DNA of 64,000 nucleotides from an uncultured beta proteobacterium. GTDB taxonomy: Bacteria; Pseudomonadota; Gammaproteobacteria; Burkholderiales; Burkholderiaceae_A. Each line of letters begins with the position of its first letter. Positions within the stretch are counted from its first letter, which is position 1. A model generated the notes under the pieces. That model saw only the letters and a program-made list of their open reading frames with translations. It was not told the origin of the DNA and searched no databases. Of this stretch, positions 25,398 to 35,622 are shown one piece after another. The stretch is taken from positions 186,001 to 250,000 of the forward strand of contig CACIGF010000001.1 of assembly GCA_902586195.1 (NCBI GenBank), in the 5' to 3' direction. A program made the translations under genes and the position numbers.

Positions 25398-25817
25398 ATG
25401 AGTGTCGAAAAAACGTTGTCGATTATCAAGCCAGATGCGGTAAAGAAAAATGTTATTGGAGAAATTTATACAAGGTTTGAAAAAAAAGGGCTGAAAATAG
25501 TTGCTGCAAAAATGCTGTCTTTAACCACTAAAGATGCAGAATCCTTTTATAGAGAACATAAAGAGAGGCCATTTTTCAATGACCTTGTTAAGTTTATGAC
25601 GTCAGGTCCCGTAATGGTGCAGGTCTTAGAGGGGGACAACGCAGTTTTGGAAAATCGGAACTTAATGGGTGCGACCGATCCTAGGGAGGCCGAGATAGGC
25701 ACTATTCGAGCGGATTTTGCTGATAGTATCGATGCTAATGCAGTCCACGGTTCTGATTCCATTGAAACGGCGAGGCAAGAAATCAACTTTTTTTTCCCCG
25801 GTTTCGGTAATATTTAA
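25398..25817 (+). CDS. ndk: Nucleoside diphosphate kinase
   Basis: Ndk transfers the gamma-phosphate between nucleoside triphosphates and diphosphates through a phosphohistidine. The 139-residue product begins [21 protein letters not shown] and has the active-site motif NAVHGSDS with His117. I take ATG 25398 with AAGGA eight bases before it; an in-frame ATG at 25389 overlaps that site. It is first in the long conserved cluster ndk-rlmN-ispG-hisS-yfgM-bamB-der. Confidence 0.97.
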   Translation: MSVEKTLSIIKPDAVKKNVIGEIYTRFEKKGLKIVAAKMLSLTTKDAESFYREHKERPFFNDLVKFMTSGPVMVQVLEGDNAVLENRNLMGATDPREAEIGTIRADFADSIDANAVHGSDSIETARQEINFFFPGFGNI

Positions 25818-25841
25818 GGATTTAGAGGAGGGTATCCGGGA

Positions 25842-26921
25842 ATGAATTTGTTGAACCTTACGAGATCAGAGCTAGAACGACTATGTACAGAAAATGGTCA
25901 ACCCAAGTTTAGGGCCCTTCAACTAACAAAATGGATTCACAAAAAGGGAGTTCAAGATTTTGCCAAAATGACAGATATTCAAGGTGCTTTTCGTGATTAC
26001 CTCGGTCGTAAGCTAAATGTTCATGTTCCTAAAATAATACAGTCGACGAAATCGGCTGATGGGTCAGAAAAGTGGCTGTTTAAATTAGAGAGCGGAGAGG
26101 TGGTCGAGTCAGTTCTAATACCAGAAAACGGTAGAATTACGGCTTGCGTGTCGTCTCAAGTCGGATGTGCAGTTGATTGTTCTTTTTGTGCTACAGGTCA
26201 CCAGGGATTTTCTAGAAATTTAAGTTTGGGGGAAATGTTAGGCCAAGTCTGGGCCATAAATTACATGGCAAATGTTGGTAGAGTCACAAACGTTGTGCTT
26301 ATGGGAATGGGAGAGCCATTGCTTAATTATTCAAATTTAAAGGAATTTTTGAAATATCTCCTTTTGGATGAAGCTTATGGGTTATCTCGCCGGAAAGTTA
26401 CAGTTTCAACCTCTGGAATAGTCCCGTTTATTGACAGGTTGAGAGTCGATTGTCCAGTTTCCCTGGCCGTTTCTCTTCACGCAGCTAGCAACGAATTGCG
26501 AAATAAGTTGGTACCAATTAACAGAAAATATCCTCTAGAACAGCTTATGAGAGCATGCAGAGATTATCAGGATAGCGCCCCTAGAAAATTTATAACCTTT
26601 GAGGTAGTCCTTCTTGATGGAGTCAACGACTCATTGAACGACGCTTTGGCAATATCCCGTTTAATAGAAGATTATGGTGTTAATGCGAAATTCAACCTAA
26701 TTCCTTACAATGCTTTTGGCGGAGGAACTTTTAAAAAACCGGTCGCTGAAAAAATAAAAGGTTTTCAAATTAAACTTCAAGAGTCTGGTCATGTTGCTAC
26801 GGTCAGGAAAACACGTGGGGACGATGTTGAGGGAGCGTGTGGCCAGCTATCCGGAATAGTTAATAATAGGATTTCAAGAGTTGGATCGCGAGAAAAAGCA
26901 GAAATTGCGGGGTTATTTTGA
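25842..26921 (+). CDS. rlmN: RlmN 23S rRNA/tRNA adenine-C2 methyltransferase
   Basis: RlmN is a radical-SAM enzyme that methylates C2 of A2503 in 23S rRNA and A37 in some tRNAs. The product is 359 residues. The iron-sulfur cluster motif is Cys109, Cys113, Cys116 in [17 protein letters not shown], followed by the SAM-binding [13 protein letters not shown], and the C-terminal catalytic cysteine sits in [10 protein letters not shown]. The stop overlaps the TTG start of ispG, indicating coupled translation. Confidence 0.96.
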   Translation: MNLLNLTRSELERLCTENGQPKFRALQLTKWIHKKGVQDFAKMTDIQGAFRDYLGRKLNVHVPKIIQSTKSADGSEKWLFKLESGEVVESVLIPENGRITACVSSQVGCAVDCSFCATGHQGFSRNLSLGEMLGQVWAINYMANVGRVTNVVLMGMGEPLLNYSNLKEFLKYLLLDEAYGLSRRKVTVSTSGIVPFIDRLRVDCPVSLAVSLHAASNELRNKLVPINRKYPLEQLMRACRDYQDSAPRKFITFEVVLLDGVNDSLNDALAISRLIEDYGVNAKFNLIPYNAFGGGTFKKPVAEKIKGFQIKLQESGHVATVRKTRGDDVEGACGQLSGIVNNRISRVGSREKAEIAGLF

Positions 26922-28171
26922 ACTCTTCGATTAATCGGAAAAGGAGTGAAGTCCAGATTGTATGGCGGGACAATAAGGTAAGTTTAGGAGGAGGAAGTCC
27001 TGTAGTTGTCCAAAGTATGACTAATACTGATACGGCTGACATCATAAAAACGTCAATTCAAATTAAAGATTTGTCTGATGCAGGGTCCGAATTAGTTAGA
27101 ATCACTGTCAATAGCAAAGAAGCAGCAAGAGCAGTGCCTGACATAAGGAATCAGCTTGATAAAATGAATTGCAAGACGCCTTTGATTGGGGACTTTCATT
27201 TTAATGGTCATAAACTCTTGAGAGAGTTTCCAGCGTGTGCAGAATCTTTATCGAAATTTAGAATTAATCCTGGGAATGTGGGTAGGGGAGAAAAAAAAGA
27301 CACTCATTTTGCGGAAATGATTGAAATAGCCTTGCGTCTTGGGAAACCTATACGAATTGGGGTGAACTGGGGTAGCTTGGACCAGGAATTATTGGCAAAA
27401 CGTATGGATGACAATGCTTCACTTCGTAATCCAAAAACGTCCGACGCTGTCATGAAAGATACGCTTGTTGAATCAGCGCTGGGAAGTGCGAAAAGGGCTA
27501 TAGAATTAGGAATGGGGAAGGACAAAATAGTAGTTTCTGCAAAAGTGTCGAAGTTACCAGACTTGCTGGAAGTTTACAAAGACCTTTATTCGATGTCGGA
27601 TTTCCCTTTGCACCTTGGTTTAACCGAAGCAGGGCTAGGTATTAAGGGAATAGTTTCATCTGCAGCCGCGATATCGATTTTGTTGAACAGCGGTATTGGA
27701 GATACAATTCGAGTTTCTTTAACCCCGCAACCAGGGGGAGATAGGCGGGAGGAAGTCTACGTTTCCCAACAGATTTTACAGTCGCTCGGAGTTAGAGCTT
27801 TTTCGCCAGAGGTTATTGCTTGCCCTGGTTGTGGAAGAACTACTTCAACTTTTTTTCAAGAATTGGCACAGAATATTCAATCTCATGTTCGAGATTGTAT
27901 GAGCGAGTGGTCGGTTAAGTACCCAGGTTGTGAAAATTTAAATATTGCGGTGATGGGCTGCGTGGTTAATGGGCCCGGAGAGAGTGAGCAAGCTGATATA
28001 GGAATCAGTTTGCCCGGAAATGGCGAAAACCCGGTTGCACCTGTATTTATTGATGGTAAGCGAGGGCCAACCCTCAAGGGTGAGAATATCATAAAAGACT
28101 TTAAAGAGATCATTGGCCAATATGTGAAACAACGCTATGGGAATTCTAGTCCCAACGCAAGAAAGGGATAA
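26918..28171 (+). CDS. ispG: IspG (GcpE) HMBPP synthase
   Basis: IspG is the 4Fe-4S enzyme that converts MEcPP to HMBPP in the non-mevalonate isoprenoid pathway. The 417-residue product is the longer form found in betaproteobacteria rather than the E. coli form of about 372. The cluster ligands are in [10 protein letters not shown] and [11 protein letters not shown]. The start is TTG 26918, which overlaps the rlmN stop TGA; the next family block ([25 protein letters not shown]) supports a start this far upstream. Confidence 0.95.
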   Translation: MNSSINRKRSEVQIVWRDNKVSLGGGSPVVVQSMTNTDTADIIKTSIQIKDLSDAGSELVRITVNSKEAARAVPDIRNQLDKMNCKTPLIGDFHFNGHKLLREFPACAESLSKFRINPGNVGRGEKKDTHFAEMIEIALRLGKPIRIGVNWGSLDQELLAKRMDDNASLRNPKTSDAVMKDTLVESALGSAKRAIELGMGKDKIVVSAKVSKLPDLLEVYKDLYSMSDFPLHLGLTEAGLGIKGIVSSAAAISILLNSGIGDTIRVSLTPQPGGDRREEVYVSQQILQSLGVRAFSPEVIACPGCGRTTSTFFQELAQNIQSHVRDCMSEWSVKYPGCENLNIAVMGCVVNGPGESEQADIGISLPGNGENPVAPVFIDGKRGPTLKGENIIKDFKEIIGQYVKQRYGNSSPNARKG

Positions 28172-28177
28172 TTTTAG

Positions 28178-29482
28178 TTGGAAAAAATTTCTGCCATCAG
28201 GGGGATGAATGATTTATTGCCTGAAAAGTCGCGGGTTTGGAGAAATTTGGAAAAAAAAATTGCAACTGTTTTTAGTAACTATGGTTTTGATGAGATTCGA
28301 ACGCCAATTTTGGAAAGAACGGAGTTGTTCTTGAGAGGTTTGGGAGAAGTTACTGACATCGTAGAGAAGGAGATGTATTCCTTCGAAGATCGCTTAAATG
28401 GTAAAACTTACAGTCTAAGACCGGAAAATACAGCAGCTGTGGTTAGGGCATCAGTGCAGCATAGTTTAACTTACAATGAGCCGAGAAAACTTTGGTACTA
28501 CGGTCCTATGTTTCGCCATGAGAGGCCCCAGGCTGGAAGGTATAGGCAGTTTTTCCAATTTGGAGTGGAGATGTTGGGATATGATAGTTTTGAAAGTGAG
28601 GTAGAGTTGATATTGATGTGTAACGCTGTATGGCGTTCCATTGGTTTAGATGGTAACCTACAGCCAGAGCTTAAGTTAAATTCTATAGGTACTTCCGAGG
28701 AACGGTCTTCTTATGTTCAGGCATTAGGAGAATTTTTCCAAAAGCACATTGGAATTTTAGATGACGATAATCTAAAAAGATTGAAAAGAAACCCTCTTCG
28801 AATTTTGGACTCAAAGAGTGATAGCTTAGTAAATTTAAAGAATGAGGCGCCTAAAATTACAGATTTTTTGGGAAATGTATCTAAAGCCCATTTTGAAAAT
28901 TTGTTGTCAGTATTGGACGACCATCGGATCAGTTATGAAGTAGATCTCAAACTTGTTAGAGGACTTGATTACTACAATTCAACGGTTTTCGAATGGAAGG
29001 TAAGTGGTTTAGGAGCTCAGGACACTGTTTGCGGAGGAGGTCGATACGACGCACTAGTCGCATTATTGGGGGGGGCTCATACAGGAGCCTGCGGTTTCGC
29101 GATTGGCATGGAAAGACTGGTGGAATTATTTGAGGCCAATTCTCGTGAGCAGGAAAAAACACTTATTGATTTGTATTTTGCTCATACAGGTAGAGATGGA
29201 AAGTTAATAGCCATAAAACTTGCAGAAAAAGTCAGAAAAGCAGGCATTTCGGTAAAAGTTGATTTAACCGATGCGAGCCTAAAAACACAAGTGAAAAGGG
29301 CTTTTAGAAATAATGCTGAATTTCTTGCTATTTTTGGGGAAGAAGAAATCAAGACAGGAAACGTAAGTGTGAGATGGTTGATTAGGGAGGAAGGTGAGAA
29401 TCACCAAAGGAAGGTTCCCTATGCTGAGATGGTAGAGTTTGTGCGTAAAATTAAAAATAAAAGTGGGAACGGATCGCAATGA
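28178..29482 (+). CDS. hisS: Histidyl-tRNA synthetase
   Basis: HisS is a class II aminoacyl-tRNA synthetase. The 434-residue product begins at TTG 28178, needed to keep the first block ISAIRGMNDLLPEKS. Class II motif 2 appears as YYGPMFRHERPQAGRYRQFFQFGVE, the histidine-specific LVRGLDYYNSTVFEW and GGGRYDALV are intact, and the anticodon-binding domain ends the protein. The stop overlaps yfgM by four bases. It should not be confused with the HisZ paralogue at 36527. Confidence 0.97.
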   Translation: MEKISAIRGMNDLLPEKSRVWRNLEKKIATVFSNYGFDEIRTPILERTELFLRGLGEVTDIVEKEMYSFEDRLNGKTYSLRPENTAAVVRASVQHSLTYNEPRKLWYYGPMFRHERPQAGRYRQFFQFGVEMLGYDSFESEVELILMCNAVWRSIGLDGNLQPELKLNSIGTSEERSSYVQALGEFFQKHIGILDDDNLKRLKRNPLRILDSKSDSLVNLKNEAPKITDFLGNVSKAHFENLLSVLDDHRISYEVDLKLVRGLDYYNSTVFEWKVSGLGAQDTVCGGGRYDALVALLGGAHTGACGFAIGMERLVELFEANSREQEKTLIDLYFAHTGRDGKLIAIKLAEKVRKAGISVKVDLTDASLKTQVKRAFRNNAEFLAIFGEEEIKTGNVSVRWLIREEGENHQRKVPYAEMVEFVRKIKNKSGNGSQ

Positions 29483-30138
29483 GAGATGATTTAGAACAAC
29501 AAGAACAGATGCAAAATTTAAAGGCATTTTGGAAAGCGAACGGGAAATGGATAACCTCTAGCCTACTTATTTTGTTTTTGATCGTGGGCTCTATAAACGG
29601 ATGGAAATTGTGGAATAACTACAACAAAGAAAAAGCTTCTAAGATTCTAACTAACTTAGATAAAAACATAGAGGCGCAGAATACAGATATCGCCCTTCGT
29701 TTATATCAAGAAATATCCGAAGATTATCCTAATACCCTTCAGGCTGGTCTTGCTGGTCTTTTAATCGCAAAATCATTAATTTCTGATGGCCAGCGAGACA
29801 AAGCTGCGTCAATTCTAGGTGAACTCATTAAAAACCCAGAAGTTAAGTGGTTAGCAATAATTCGGTTGAGCAACATTTTGCTTGACTTAAATCGACCGGG
29901 AGAAGTAATTGAAATTATTCCCCAAATCATCCCTGATCATTGGGTTGGAATTGTTGTCGATAGGAGGGGTGATGCTTTTGCGATACTGGGGGATTTTGAA
30001 TCTGCTAAAAGAGACTGGTTAAGAGCGCTGAGCTTTTATAATGAGAATCCTAGTAATCGGGATATAACCAGATTTATCAGTAGGAAATTAGCTACGATAG
30101 ATGCTTCCATCAGGGAACTGAAAGCAAAAGAAGAATAA
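29479..30138 (+). CDS. yfgM: YfgM-like ancillary SecYEG/periplasmic chaperone protein
   Basis: A 219-residue inner-membrane protein with one helix (about residues 25-45, WITSSLLILFLIVGSINGWKLW) and a periplasmic TPR-like domain, fitting the YfgM/TPR_21 family, which contacts SecYEG and periplasmic chaperones such as PpiD. The gene overlaps the hisS stop by four bases (ATGA) and lies just before bamB, the same order as in other beta- and gammaproteobacteria. Conservation of individual residues is low, so the call rests partly on context. Confidence 0.88.
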   Translation: MRDDLEQQEQMQNLKAFWKANGKWITSSLLILFLIVGSINGWKLWNNYNKEKASKILTNLDKNIEAQNTDIALRLYQEISEDYPNTLQAGLAGLLIAKSLISDGQRDKAASILGELIKNPEVKWLAIIRLSNILLDLNRPGEVIEIIPQIIPDHWVGIVVDRRGDAFAILGDFESAKRDWLRALSFYNENPSNRDITRFISRKLATIDASIRELKAKEE

Positions 30139-30142
30139 ATAC

Positions 30143-31330
30143 GTGTTGAAATATTTTTGGTTAATCAATATTTTTTTTATAGTGAGTGGTTGCTCTTTTT
30201 TCGGCAAAGAGAGAATTAAACCAAGCTCACTACTACCATTTGAAGAAACAGTTTTTGTCGAAAAAGCATGGGCTTTCGAGGATAAAAATCGACTAAACGC
30301 AGGGGATATTTCCCTGGCAACGGTTCCATCAGTTTTGGGTGACAATGTAATTATTCCTGCTAGAAACGGAGTAGTTACGATTCTGAAACTAGCCACCGGT
30401 CAAATTGAACAGAGAATTGACTTAGGGCTCCAATCATTGTCTCAGATAGGGGTAGAGGTAGACGAGGAAACCTATAACTTTGCTTTTGTTTCTGCTGATG
30501 GAAGGTTGATGTTTTTTAACTCCGAAAACAAAGTTGTTTGGTCTACTCAACTAAACGGAATTGTAAGGATGGCTCCAAAAATAGGAGAATTAGGAGTGAT
30601 TGTCAGGCAGGAGGATAACAAAGTTCTCGCTTATGATAAGGCGGGAGGTAAATTGCTTTGGAGTATTTCTAAAAGAAATATGCCTTTAATTTTGCATGCG
30701 CAGTCTGATATGAGATTTGTAGGAGAAGAGAGTACAGGATTGACAACAGTCAAAAAAAATCTTGCTGTCAATTTGGCTGGAGGTGAACTTATTTTGCTGA
30801 ATTCGAAAACTGGTTCCGTTTTGTGGGAAAAAAGATTAGCGTTCCCAAAAGGTCAAAATGAGGTTGAAAGGATTGTTGATTTATTGGGCGCGCCTTTTTT
30901 GGATAACCACGAAATTTGTACTAGTGTGTATCAGACAAAATTAGTATGTGTAGACAAAGGAACGGGCGATGTTGAATGGGAAAATCCTGAAAAAATATTA
31001 ACCCCAGGATTTTTTAAATTTCCGCTTGTCGCAACCGTTGGGTTGAAAGATCAAGTTAAGTTATTTAACAGAGAAGAAAACGTTGAGGTCTGGCGAAACG
31101 AAGAATTAGGTTATCGTGACCTATCGAAACCGATTATTTGGGATGATTCTGTTTGGACTATTGATTCGTTTGGTATTTTGCACGGACTTTCTATACTGGA
31201 TGGGAATACGATAAGTAGGTATGATCTGAATCGGAAATCAGATATCGTCAGTATGATAGTGACGATTTCTGGTTTATTGGTAACTGATGCGGAGGGGTAC
31301 ACAATACTACTAAAAAAACGCGAGTCTTAA
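30143..31330 (+). CDS. bamB: BamB outer-membrane assembly lipoprotein
   Basis: BamB is an eight-bladed beta-propeller lipoprotein of the BAM complex. The 395-residue product starts at GTG 30143, with a lipoprotein signal ending SGC (Cys17), and repeated PQQ-like blade motifs such as ILKLATGQIEQRIDLG, YDKAGGKLLWSISKR, LLNSKTGSVLWEKRLAFP, CVDKGTGDVEWENPEK and GLSILDGNTISRYDL. It is followed immediately by der, with no gap. Length and context match the family. Confidence 0.93.
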   Translation: MLKYFWLINIFFIVSGCSFFGKERIKPSSLLPFEETVFVEKAWAFEDKNRLNAGDISLATVPSVLGDNVIIPARNGVVTILKLATGQIEQRIDLGLQSLSQIGVEVDEETYNFAFVSADGRLMFFNSENKVVWSTQLNGIVRMAPKIGELGVIVRQEDNKVLAYDKAGGKLLWSISKRNMPLILHAQSDMRFVGEESTGLTTVKKNLAVNLAGGELILLNSKTGSVLWEKRLAFPKGQNEVERIVDLLGAPFLDNHEICTSVYQTKLVCVDKGTGDVEWENPEKILTPGFFKFPLVATVGLKDQVKLFNREENVEVWRNEELGYRDLSKPIIWDDSVWTIDSFGILHGLSILDGNTISRYDLNRKSDIVSMIVTISGLLVTDAEGYTILLKKRES

Positions 31331-32680
31331 ATGTTACCTGTAGTTCCAATTATAGGCAGACCGAACGTCGGGAAGTCAACCCTTTTTAATCGCCTCACAA
31401 AATCACGCGACGCTCTGGTTTACGATAAACCTGGGGTTACACGAGACCGGAAATATGGGAGATGCACTCTAAATGACGTTGATTTTTTTGTAATTGACAC
31501 TGCCGGTATCTTAGGTCAAATTTCAAGTGATTTAGAGAAAAAGATTGATTTGCAAATCCAACAAGCAATGTTTCAAGGGGACTGTGTGATTTTTTTGGTA
31601 GATGGAAGAGCTGGACTTTGCTCCTCAGACATTGAGATAGCTAGAGAACTTCGGAAAATAGACAAAATGGTTTTAGTTGCCGTAAACAAATTAGAGGGGA
31701 TGACTGATGCAGTCCATTTGGCCGAGTTTCATGAACTTGGATTTGAGCGGTTGGTTGCTATTTCCTCCTCCCATGGTGATGGTATTGGTGAGTTGTTGAG
31801 AGAAATAAAAAAGAGTTTGTGCATAAAATTATCAACAAATAAATTGAGTAAGGATGAACAGGGAAAAGGCGTAGATAGAATTTCTCTCGCAGTTATTGGT
31901 AGGCCTAATGTTGGAAAATCAACAACTATAAATAAATTGGTTGGAGAAGAGAGGGTTGTTACTTGTGATATGCCCGGAACTACTCGAGATACTGTAAGAA
32001 TTCCTTTTTCCTGGAACAGTGGGAATTATACTCTGGTCGATACAGCGGGAATTAGAAAAAAAACAAAAATATCAGATTTGTTAGAAAGGTTTGTAGTTAT
32101 TAAAACCCTTGAAATTATCAAACAATCTAACGTCGTAATCCTTGTTTTGGATGGTTCTCAAGGTATTACCGATCAAGATCTACACATCGCCTCCTTGGTT
32201 CAATCGTCTGGTTGTGCGCTAGTAGTTGGTGTTAATAAGTGGGATAAAATTAACATTCATGACAAGTCGATATTTAAGATGAGTATCGACAGGAAACTGA
32301 GATTTCTGCATTGGGCTAGAATACATTTTTTTTCTGCTATTAAGGGCTTTGGCATTAAAGAGTTAATGGCGTCTGTTCGAAATGCTTACGATGCTGCTTT
32401 GACAGAAATTTCTACTAGCATGTTGAACTCTACTTTGCGTCAACTCACTTTAAGACATCCTCCACCTTTTAAGAGCGGCTTTAGGCCGAAATTGAGATAT
32501 GCCCACCAAGGGGGAAGAAATCCGCCAGTTATTGTTATTCATGGTAGTGGTCTCAAGCATCTAAATAAAGATTATGTTAAATATCTTGAAAATGGATTTA
32601 GGCGAGAATGTAAAATGTTCGGAACGCCATTGCGAGTTTCCTTGCGAAATTCGACGAATCCGTATTTAAAATCCAAATAA
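31331..32680 (+). CDS. der: Der (EngA) double-GTPase for 50S assembly
   Basis: Der has two tandem GTPase domains and a KH-like C-terminal domain and is essential for 50S ribosome maturation. The 449-residue product has the first P-loop GRPNVGKS at 9-16 with switch element DTAGILGQ, and a second GRPNVGKSTTINKLVGEERV with DTAGIRKK. NKWD provides the second G4. The C-terminal KH part includes HPPPFKSGFRPKLRYAHQGGRNPPVIVIHG. ATG 31331 follows the bamB stop directly. Confidence 0.97.
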   Translation: MLPVVPIIGRPNVGKSTLFNRLTKSRDALVYDKPGVTRDRKYGRCTLNDVDFFVIDTAGILGQISSDLEKKIDLQIQQAMFQGDCVIFLVDGRAGLCSSDIEIARELRKIDKMVLVAVNKLEGMTDAVHLAEFHELGFERLVAISSSHGDGIGELLREIKKSLCIKLSTNKLSKDEQGKGVDRISLAVIGRPNVGKSTTINKLVGEERVVTCDMPGTTRDTVRIPFSWNSGNYTLVDTAGIRKKTKISDLLERFVVIKTLEIIKQSNVVILVLDGSQGITDQDLHIASLVQSSGCALVVGVNKWDKINIHDKSIFKMSIDRKLRFLHWARIHFFSAIKGFGIKELMASVRNAYDAALTEISTSMLNSTLRQLTLRHPPPFKSGFRPKLRYAHQGGRNPPVIVIHGSGLKHLNKDYVKYLENGFRRECKMFGTPLRVSLRNSTNPYLKSK

Positions 32681-32716
32681 AAGTCAGATATGCGAGAATT
32701 TGTTTTACACTAAGGC

Positions 32717-32956
32717 ATGGAAAAGAAAGAAACAAAACAAGCGAAATTACAAAGCCTACAAGATCCTTTTCTAAACACCTTACGAAAGGAAAAGGTGCAA
32801 GTTTCTGTTTTTTTGGTCAATGGAATAAAGTTGCAGGGTCAGGTAGAGTCTTTTGATCAATATGTAATCCTCCTTAAGAGCGGTGTTGTTCAACTGGTCT
32901 ATAAACATGCAATCTCCACAATTGTTCCGGCAAAGTCTATTGTTATTGATGAATAG
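32717..32956 (+). CDS. hfq: Hfq RNA chaperone
   Basis: Hfq is the hexameric Sm-like protein that pairs small RNAs with mRNAs. The 79-residue product has Sm1 ([40 protein letters not shown]) and Sm2 with the classic [11 protein letters not shown]. The disordered C-terminal tail is nearly absent, typical of betaproteobacterial Hfq. It is followed by hflX as in most relatives. Confidence 0.97.
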   Translation: MEKKETKQAKLQSLQDPFLNTLRKEKVQVSVFLVNGIKLQGQVESFDQYVILLKSGVVQLVYKHAISTIVPAKSIVIDE

Positions 32957-33063
32957 AAGTCAAAACCCAAATTTGTATTCCCTCAACATAGGGTGGGCCT
33001 CTGAGTAACGCCCCCTCACAAGATCAAAACCTCACTATAGAGCGGGCAGATGGAAGAAGTAGA

Positions 33064-34233
33064 GTGGGTCTGGTTAGTATCTTGGAGGTTAATGATGATC
33101 GACCCACAGACAACCAGGAGTTGATTTCTTTGGCCCATTCAGCAGGCTGCCTCGTGGAATTTTTGTTTGAATCAAAAAAAAATAGAGTTCATTCGTCCCT
33201 TTTCCTGTCCAAGGGGAAGGCCAACGAGCTTCAAATGCATTGTAAAAAGAGTTGTGTGGAACTGGTTATATTTTCTGAGCCTTTAAGTCCAATACAGCAG
33301 CGAAACCTAACTTTATTTTTGAAGTGTAGAGTAATAGATAGAGTTGCCTTAATTTTGGATATTTTTGCGAACCGAGCAAGAACTAAAGAAGGAAAACTTC
33401 AAGTTGAGATGGCTCAATTAAAATATCTGTCCACTAGATTGGTTCGTGGTTGGTCTCACCTTGAGAGACAGAGGGGCGGAATCGGCCTTCGCGGGCCAGG
33501 GGAAACCCAGTTGGAAACCGATAGACGTTTGATTGCTAAAAGAGTTAGAAGGTTAAATGATCAATTGATGCGATTTTCGGACCAGTGTAGAAACAGAAGA
33601 AAATCAAGAAAGAAGAGGGGTGCCTATAACGTTTCACTTGTTGGGTACACCAATTCTGGAAAGTCAACATTGTTCAATGTGTTTACAAAAGCGGATGTGT
33701 ATGCTGCAAATCAATTATTTGCAACGCTTGATACGACCACAAGAAGAGTTTTTTTAGAGGGTCAAAACTATATTGTTCTTTCTGATACTGTAGGGTTTAT
33801 AAAAGATTTACCGCACACCTTAATCGAGTCATTTAAAGCAACACTTTCCGAGGCTGTAAATGCTGATTTATTGATTCACGTGATCGATAGGAGCGACTGT
33901 TTATGGGAGCAGAAATTCCGAGATGTTATTGAGGTTTTGGAAGAGGTTGGAACCGAAAACATACCAATGATAAATATGTTTAATAAAATTGATCTAATTG
34001 GAGGCGAACCGGGTGTAAGGCGTGATCAATATGGTAGGATACAAGATGTTTATGCGAGTGCAGAAACAAAGGATGGTTTAGATCTTTTAAAAAAGGCCAT
34101 TAGCGAACAAAAAGTTTTGCGGGGAAAGTGTTATGATCGGGCGGATGGCCTGACTAAGTGTGATTCTCAAAGTGCGGAAGGGGATGATGATTTTGAGGAG
34201 AACTATTATCCAAAACGAGAGTCATTATTTTAG
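33064..34233 (+). CDS. hflX: HflX ribosome-splitting GTPase
   Basis: HflX is a GTPase that splits stalled or heat-damaged 70S ribosomes. The 389-residue product has the HflX N-terminal domain (FLSKGKANELQ, IFANRARTKEGKLQVEMAQLKYLSTRLVRGWSHLERQRGGIGLRGPGETQLETDRR) and a G domain with P-loop GYTNSGKST, SDTVGF and NKID. GTG 33064 follows GGAAGA; the open frame continues upstream to 32992 but lacks a standard start. It lies between hfq and hflK. Confidence 0.95.
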   Translation: MGLVSILEVNDDRPTDNQELISLAHSAGCLVEFLFESKKNRVHSSLFLSKGKANELQMHCKKSCVELVIFSEPLSPIQQRNLTLFLKCRVIDRVALILDIFANRARTKEGKLQVEMAQLKYLSTRLVRGWSHLERQRGGIGLRGPGETQLETDRRLIAKRVRRLNDQLMRFSDQCRNRRKSRKKRGAYNVSLVGYTNSGKSTLFNVFTKADVYAANQLFATLDTTTRRVFLEGQNYIVLSDTVGFIKDLPHTLIESFKATLSEAVNADLLIHVIDRSDCLWEQKFRDVIEVLEEVGTENIPMINMFNKIDLIGGEPGVRRDQYGRIQDVYASAETKDGLDLLKKAISEQKVLRGKCYDRADGLTKCDSQSAEGDDDFEENYYPKRESLF

Positions 34234-34280
34234 TTAAGACATAGCTATTGTTGGAAAATATTTTATGAGCTTGGAGGTTT

Positions 34281-35603
34281 ATGGGAATTGAAGACCCTAA
34301 GTGGGGAAAAACATCTGATGATCGTACTGAGGAAAAAGGCGATAATGTGAACGGTGGGAGCAAGCCCCCTCCTAGGAGGCCCTCTCGTGGAGGAGGTGAT
34401 GAACCCCCAGACCTTGAAGAAGTTTGGCGTGATTTTAACAAAAAACTTGGGTCGTTATTCGGGAGTTCCAGAAAGTCTAAGAGCAATGGCAATTGGAATC
34501 CTAACACCGGAGGTCCTTCAGGTGGATTGCCACCATTCAACTTTGACAAAAAATTTGCAGTCGGCGGAATAGTTGGTTTTATTTTTCTCTGGTTAGCGTC
34601 GGGCTTCTACATTGTTGAAGAGGGGAATACCGCCTTAGTTTTACGTTTTGGAGAGTACAAATATTCTGCCAACGCTGGCTTTAACTGGAGAGTGCCTTAT
34701 CCAGTTGATTCTCATGAAAATGTAAATTTTGCTCAATTGAGGCAAACCACAGTGGGTGTTAGAAATAACCAGGCTCAAACTTCTGCCAGAGATTCTCTTA
34801 TGCTGACAAGTGATGAAAATATTGTAGACGTTCAGTTTGCTGTGCAGTACAGAATAGGAAATCCTGAGGCGTACGTATTTAACAATGCTAGGCCTGATGA
34901 TATTGTCAGACAAGGTGCTGAAACAGCTATGAGAGAGGTTGTCGGTCGAAGCATTGCCGACCAGGTGCTTTATGAAAACAAAGAGGCTATAAGCAGAGAG
35001 GCGCTGAACATCACCCAAAAAATAGCCGATCGCTACGAATCGGGTATTACCATTGTAAATCTTACTATCCAAAATGTTCAGCCACCAGAGGAGGTTCAGG
35101 CTGCCTTTAGCGACGCGATAAAAGCGGCTCAGGATGCGGAAAAAACAAAAAATGAAGGCCAAGCTTATGCCAACGATGTTATTCCGAGGGCGAGGGGTTC
35201 AGCTTTTCGACTGGTTGAAGAGGCTCAAGGTTACCAGGAAAGGGTAATTGCTACTGCAGAGGGAGATAGTGAAAGATTTAAAAAGCTGGTCAAAGAATAC
35301 AAAAGCGCCCCAAGAGTTACTAGAGAGAGGCTTTATCTCGAGTCTATGCAAGAAGTGTTATCAAACGTTAGTAAAGTTATGGTTGAGAATAAATCTGGTA
35401 GCAATTTGTTGTATCTTCCACTCGATAAGTTGATAAGGGAGCAAGGTGCGGGCGGAGGTACCTCGCGCCTCAATAATTCAAATCAACAGACCAATCAGGG
35501 TACGGCTAATTCACCAGGGCAGAATATTGGTTCCACTGTACGGAATATTGTTGGTGAGGGTAGGAATGGTGCTCTGAATAATTTAAGAGACAGGCTTAGA
35601 TAG
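34281..35603 (+). CDS. hflK: HflK, SPFH regulator of FtsH
   Basis: HflK and HflC form a large membrane cage around the FtsH protease and modulate degradation of membrane proteins. The 440-residue product has a Gly/Pro-rich cytoplasmic N-terminus, one transmembrane helix (about 93-112), an SPFH/band 7 domain (YIVEEGNTALVLRFGEYKYSANAGFNWRVPYPV) and a coiled coil (AFSDAIKAAQDAEKTKNEGQAYANDVIPRARG). ATG 34281 has GGAGG. It is 19 bases upstream of hflC. FtsH itself is at 60492. Confidence 0.95.
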   Translation: MGIEDPKWGKTSDDRTEEKGDNVNGGSKPPPRRPSRGGGDEPPDLEEVWRDFNKKLGSLFGSSRKSKSNGNWNPNTGGPSGGLPPFNFDKKFAVGGIVGFIFLWLASGFYIVEEGNTALVLRFGEYKYSANAGFNWRVPYPVDSHENVNFAQLRQTTVGVRNNQAQTSARDSLMLTSDENIVDVQFAVQYRIGNPEAYVFNNARPDDIVRQGAETAMREVVGRSIADQVLYENKEAISREALNITQKIADRYESGITIVNLTIQNVQPPEEVQAAFSDAIKAAQDAEKTKNEGQAYANDVIPRARGSAFRLVEEAQGYQERVIATAEGDSERFKKLVKEYKSAPRVTRERLYLESMQEVLSNVSKVMVENKSGSNLLYLPLDKLIREQGAGGGTSRLNNSNQQTNQGTANSPGQNIGSTVRNIVGEGRNGALNNLRDRLR

Positions 35604-35622
35604 GTGAGGTGATTCCCATATT

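Noticed and set aside
34641-35162. 173-codon open frame opposite hflK
   Set aside because: Antisense shadow of a certain gene, no start signal.
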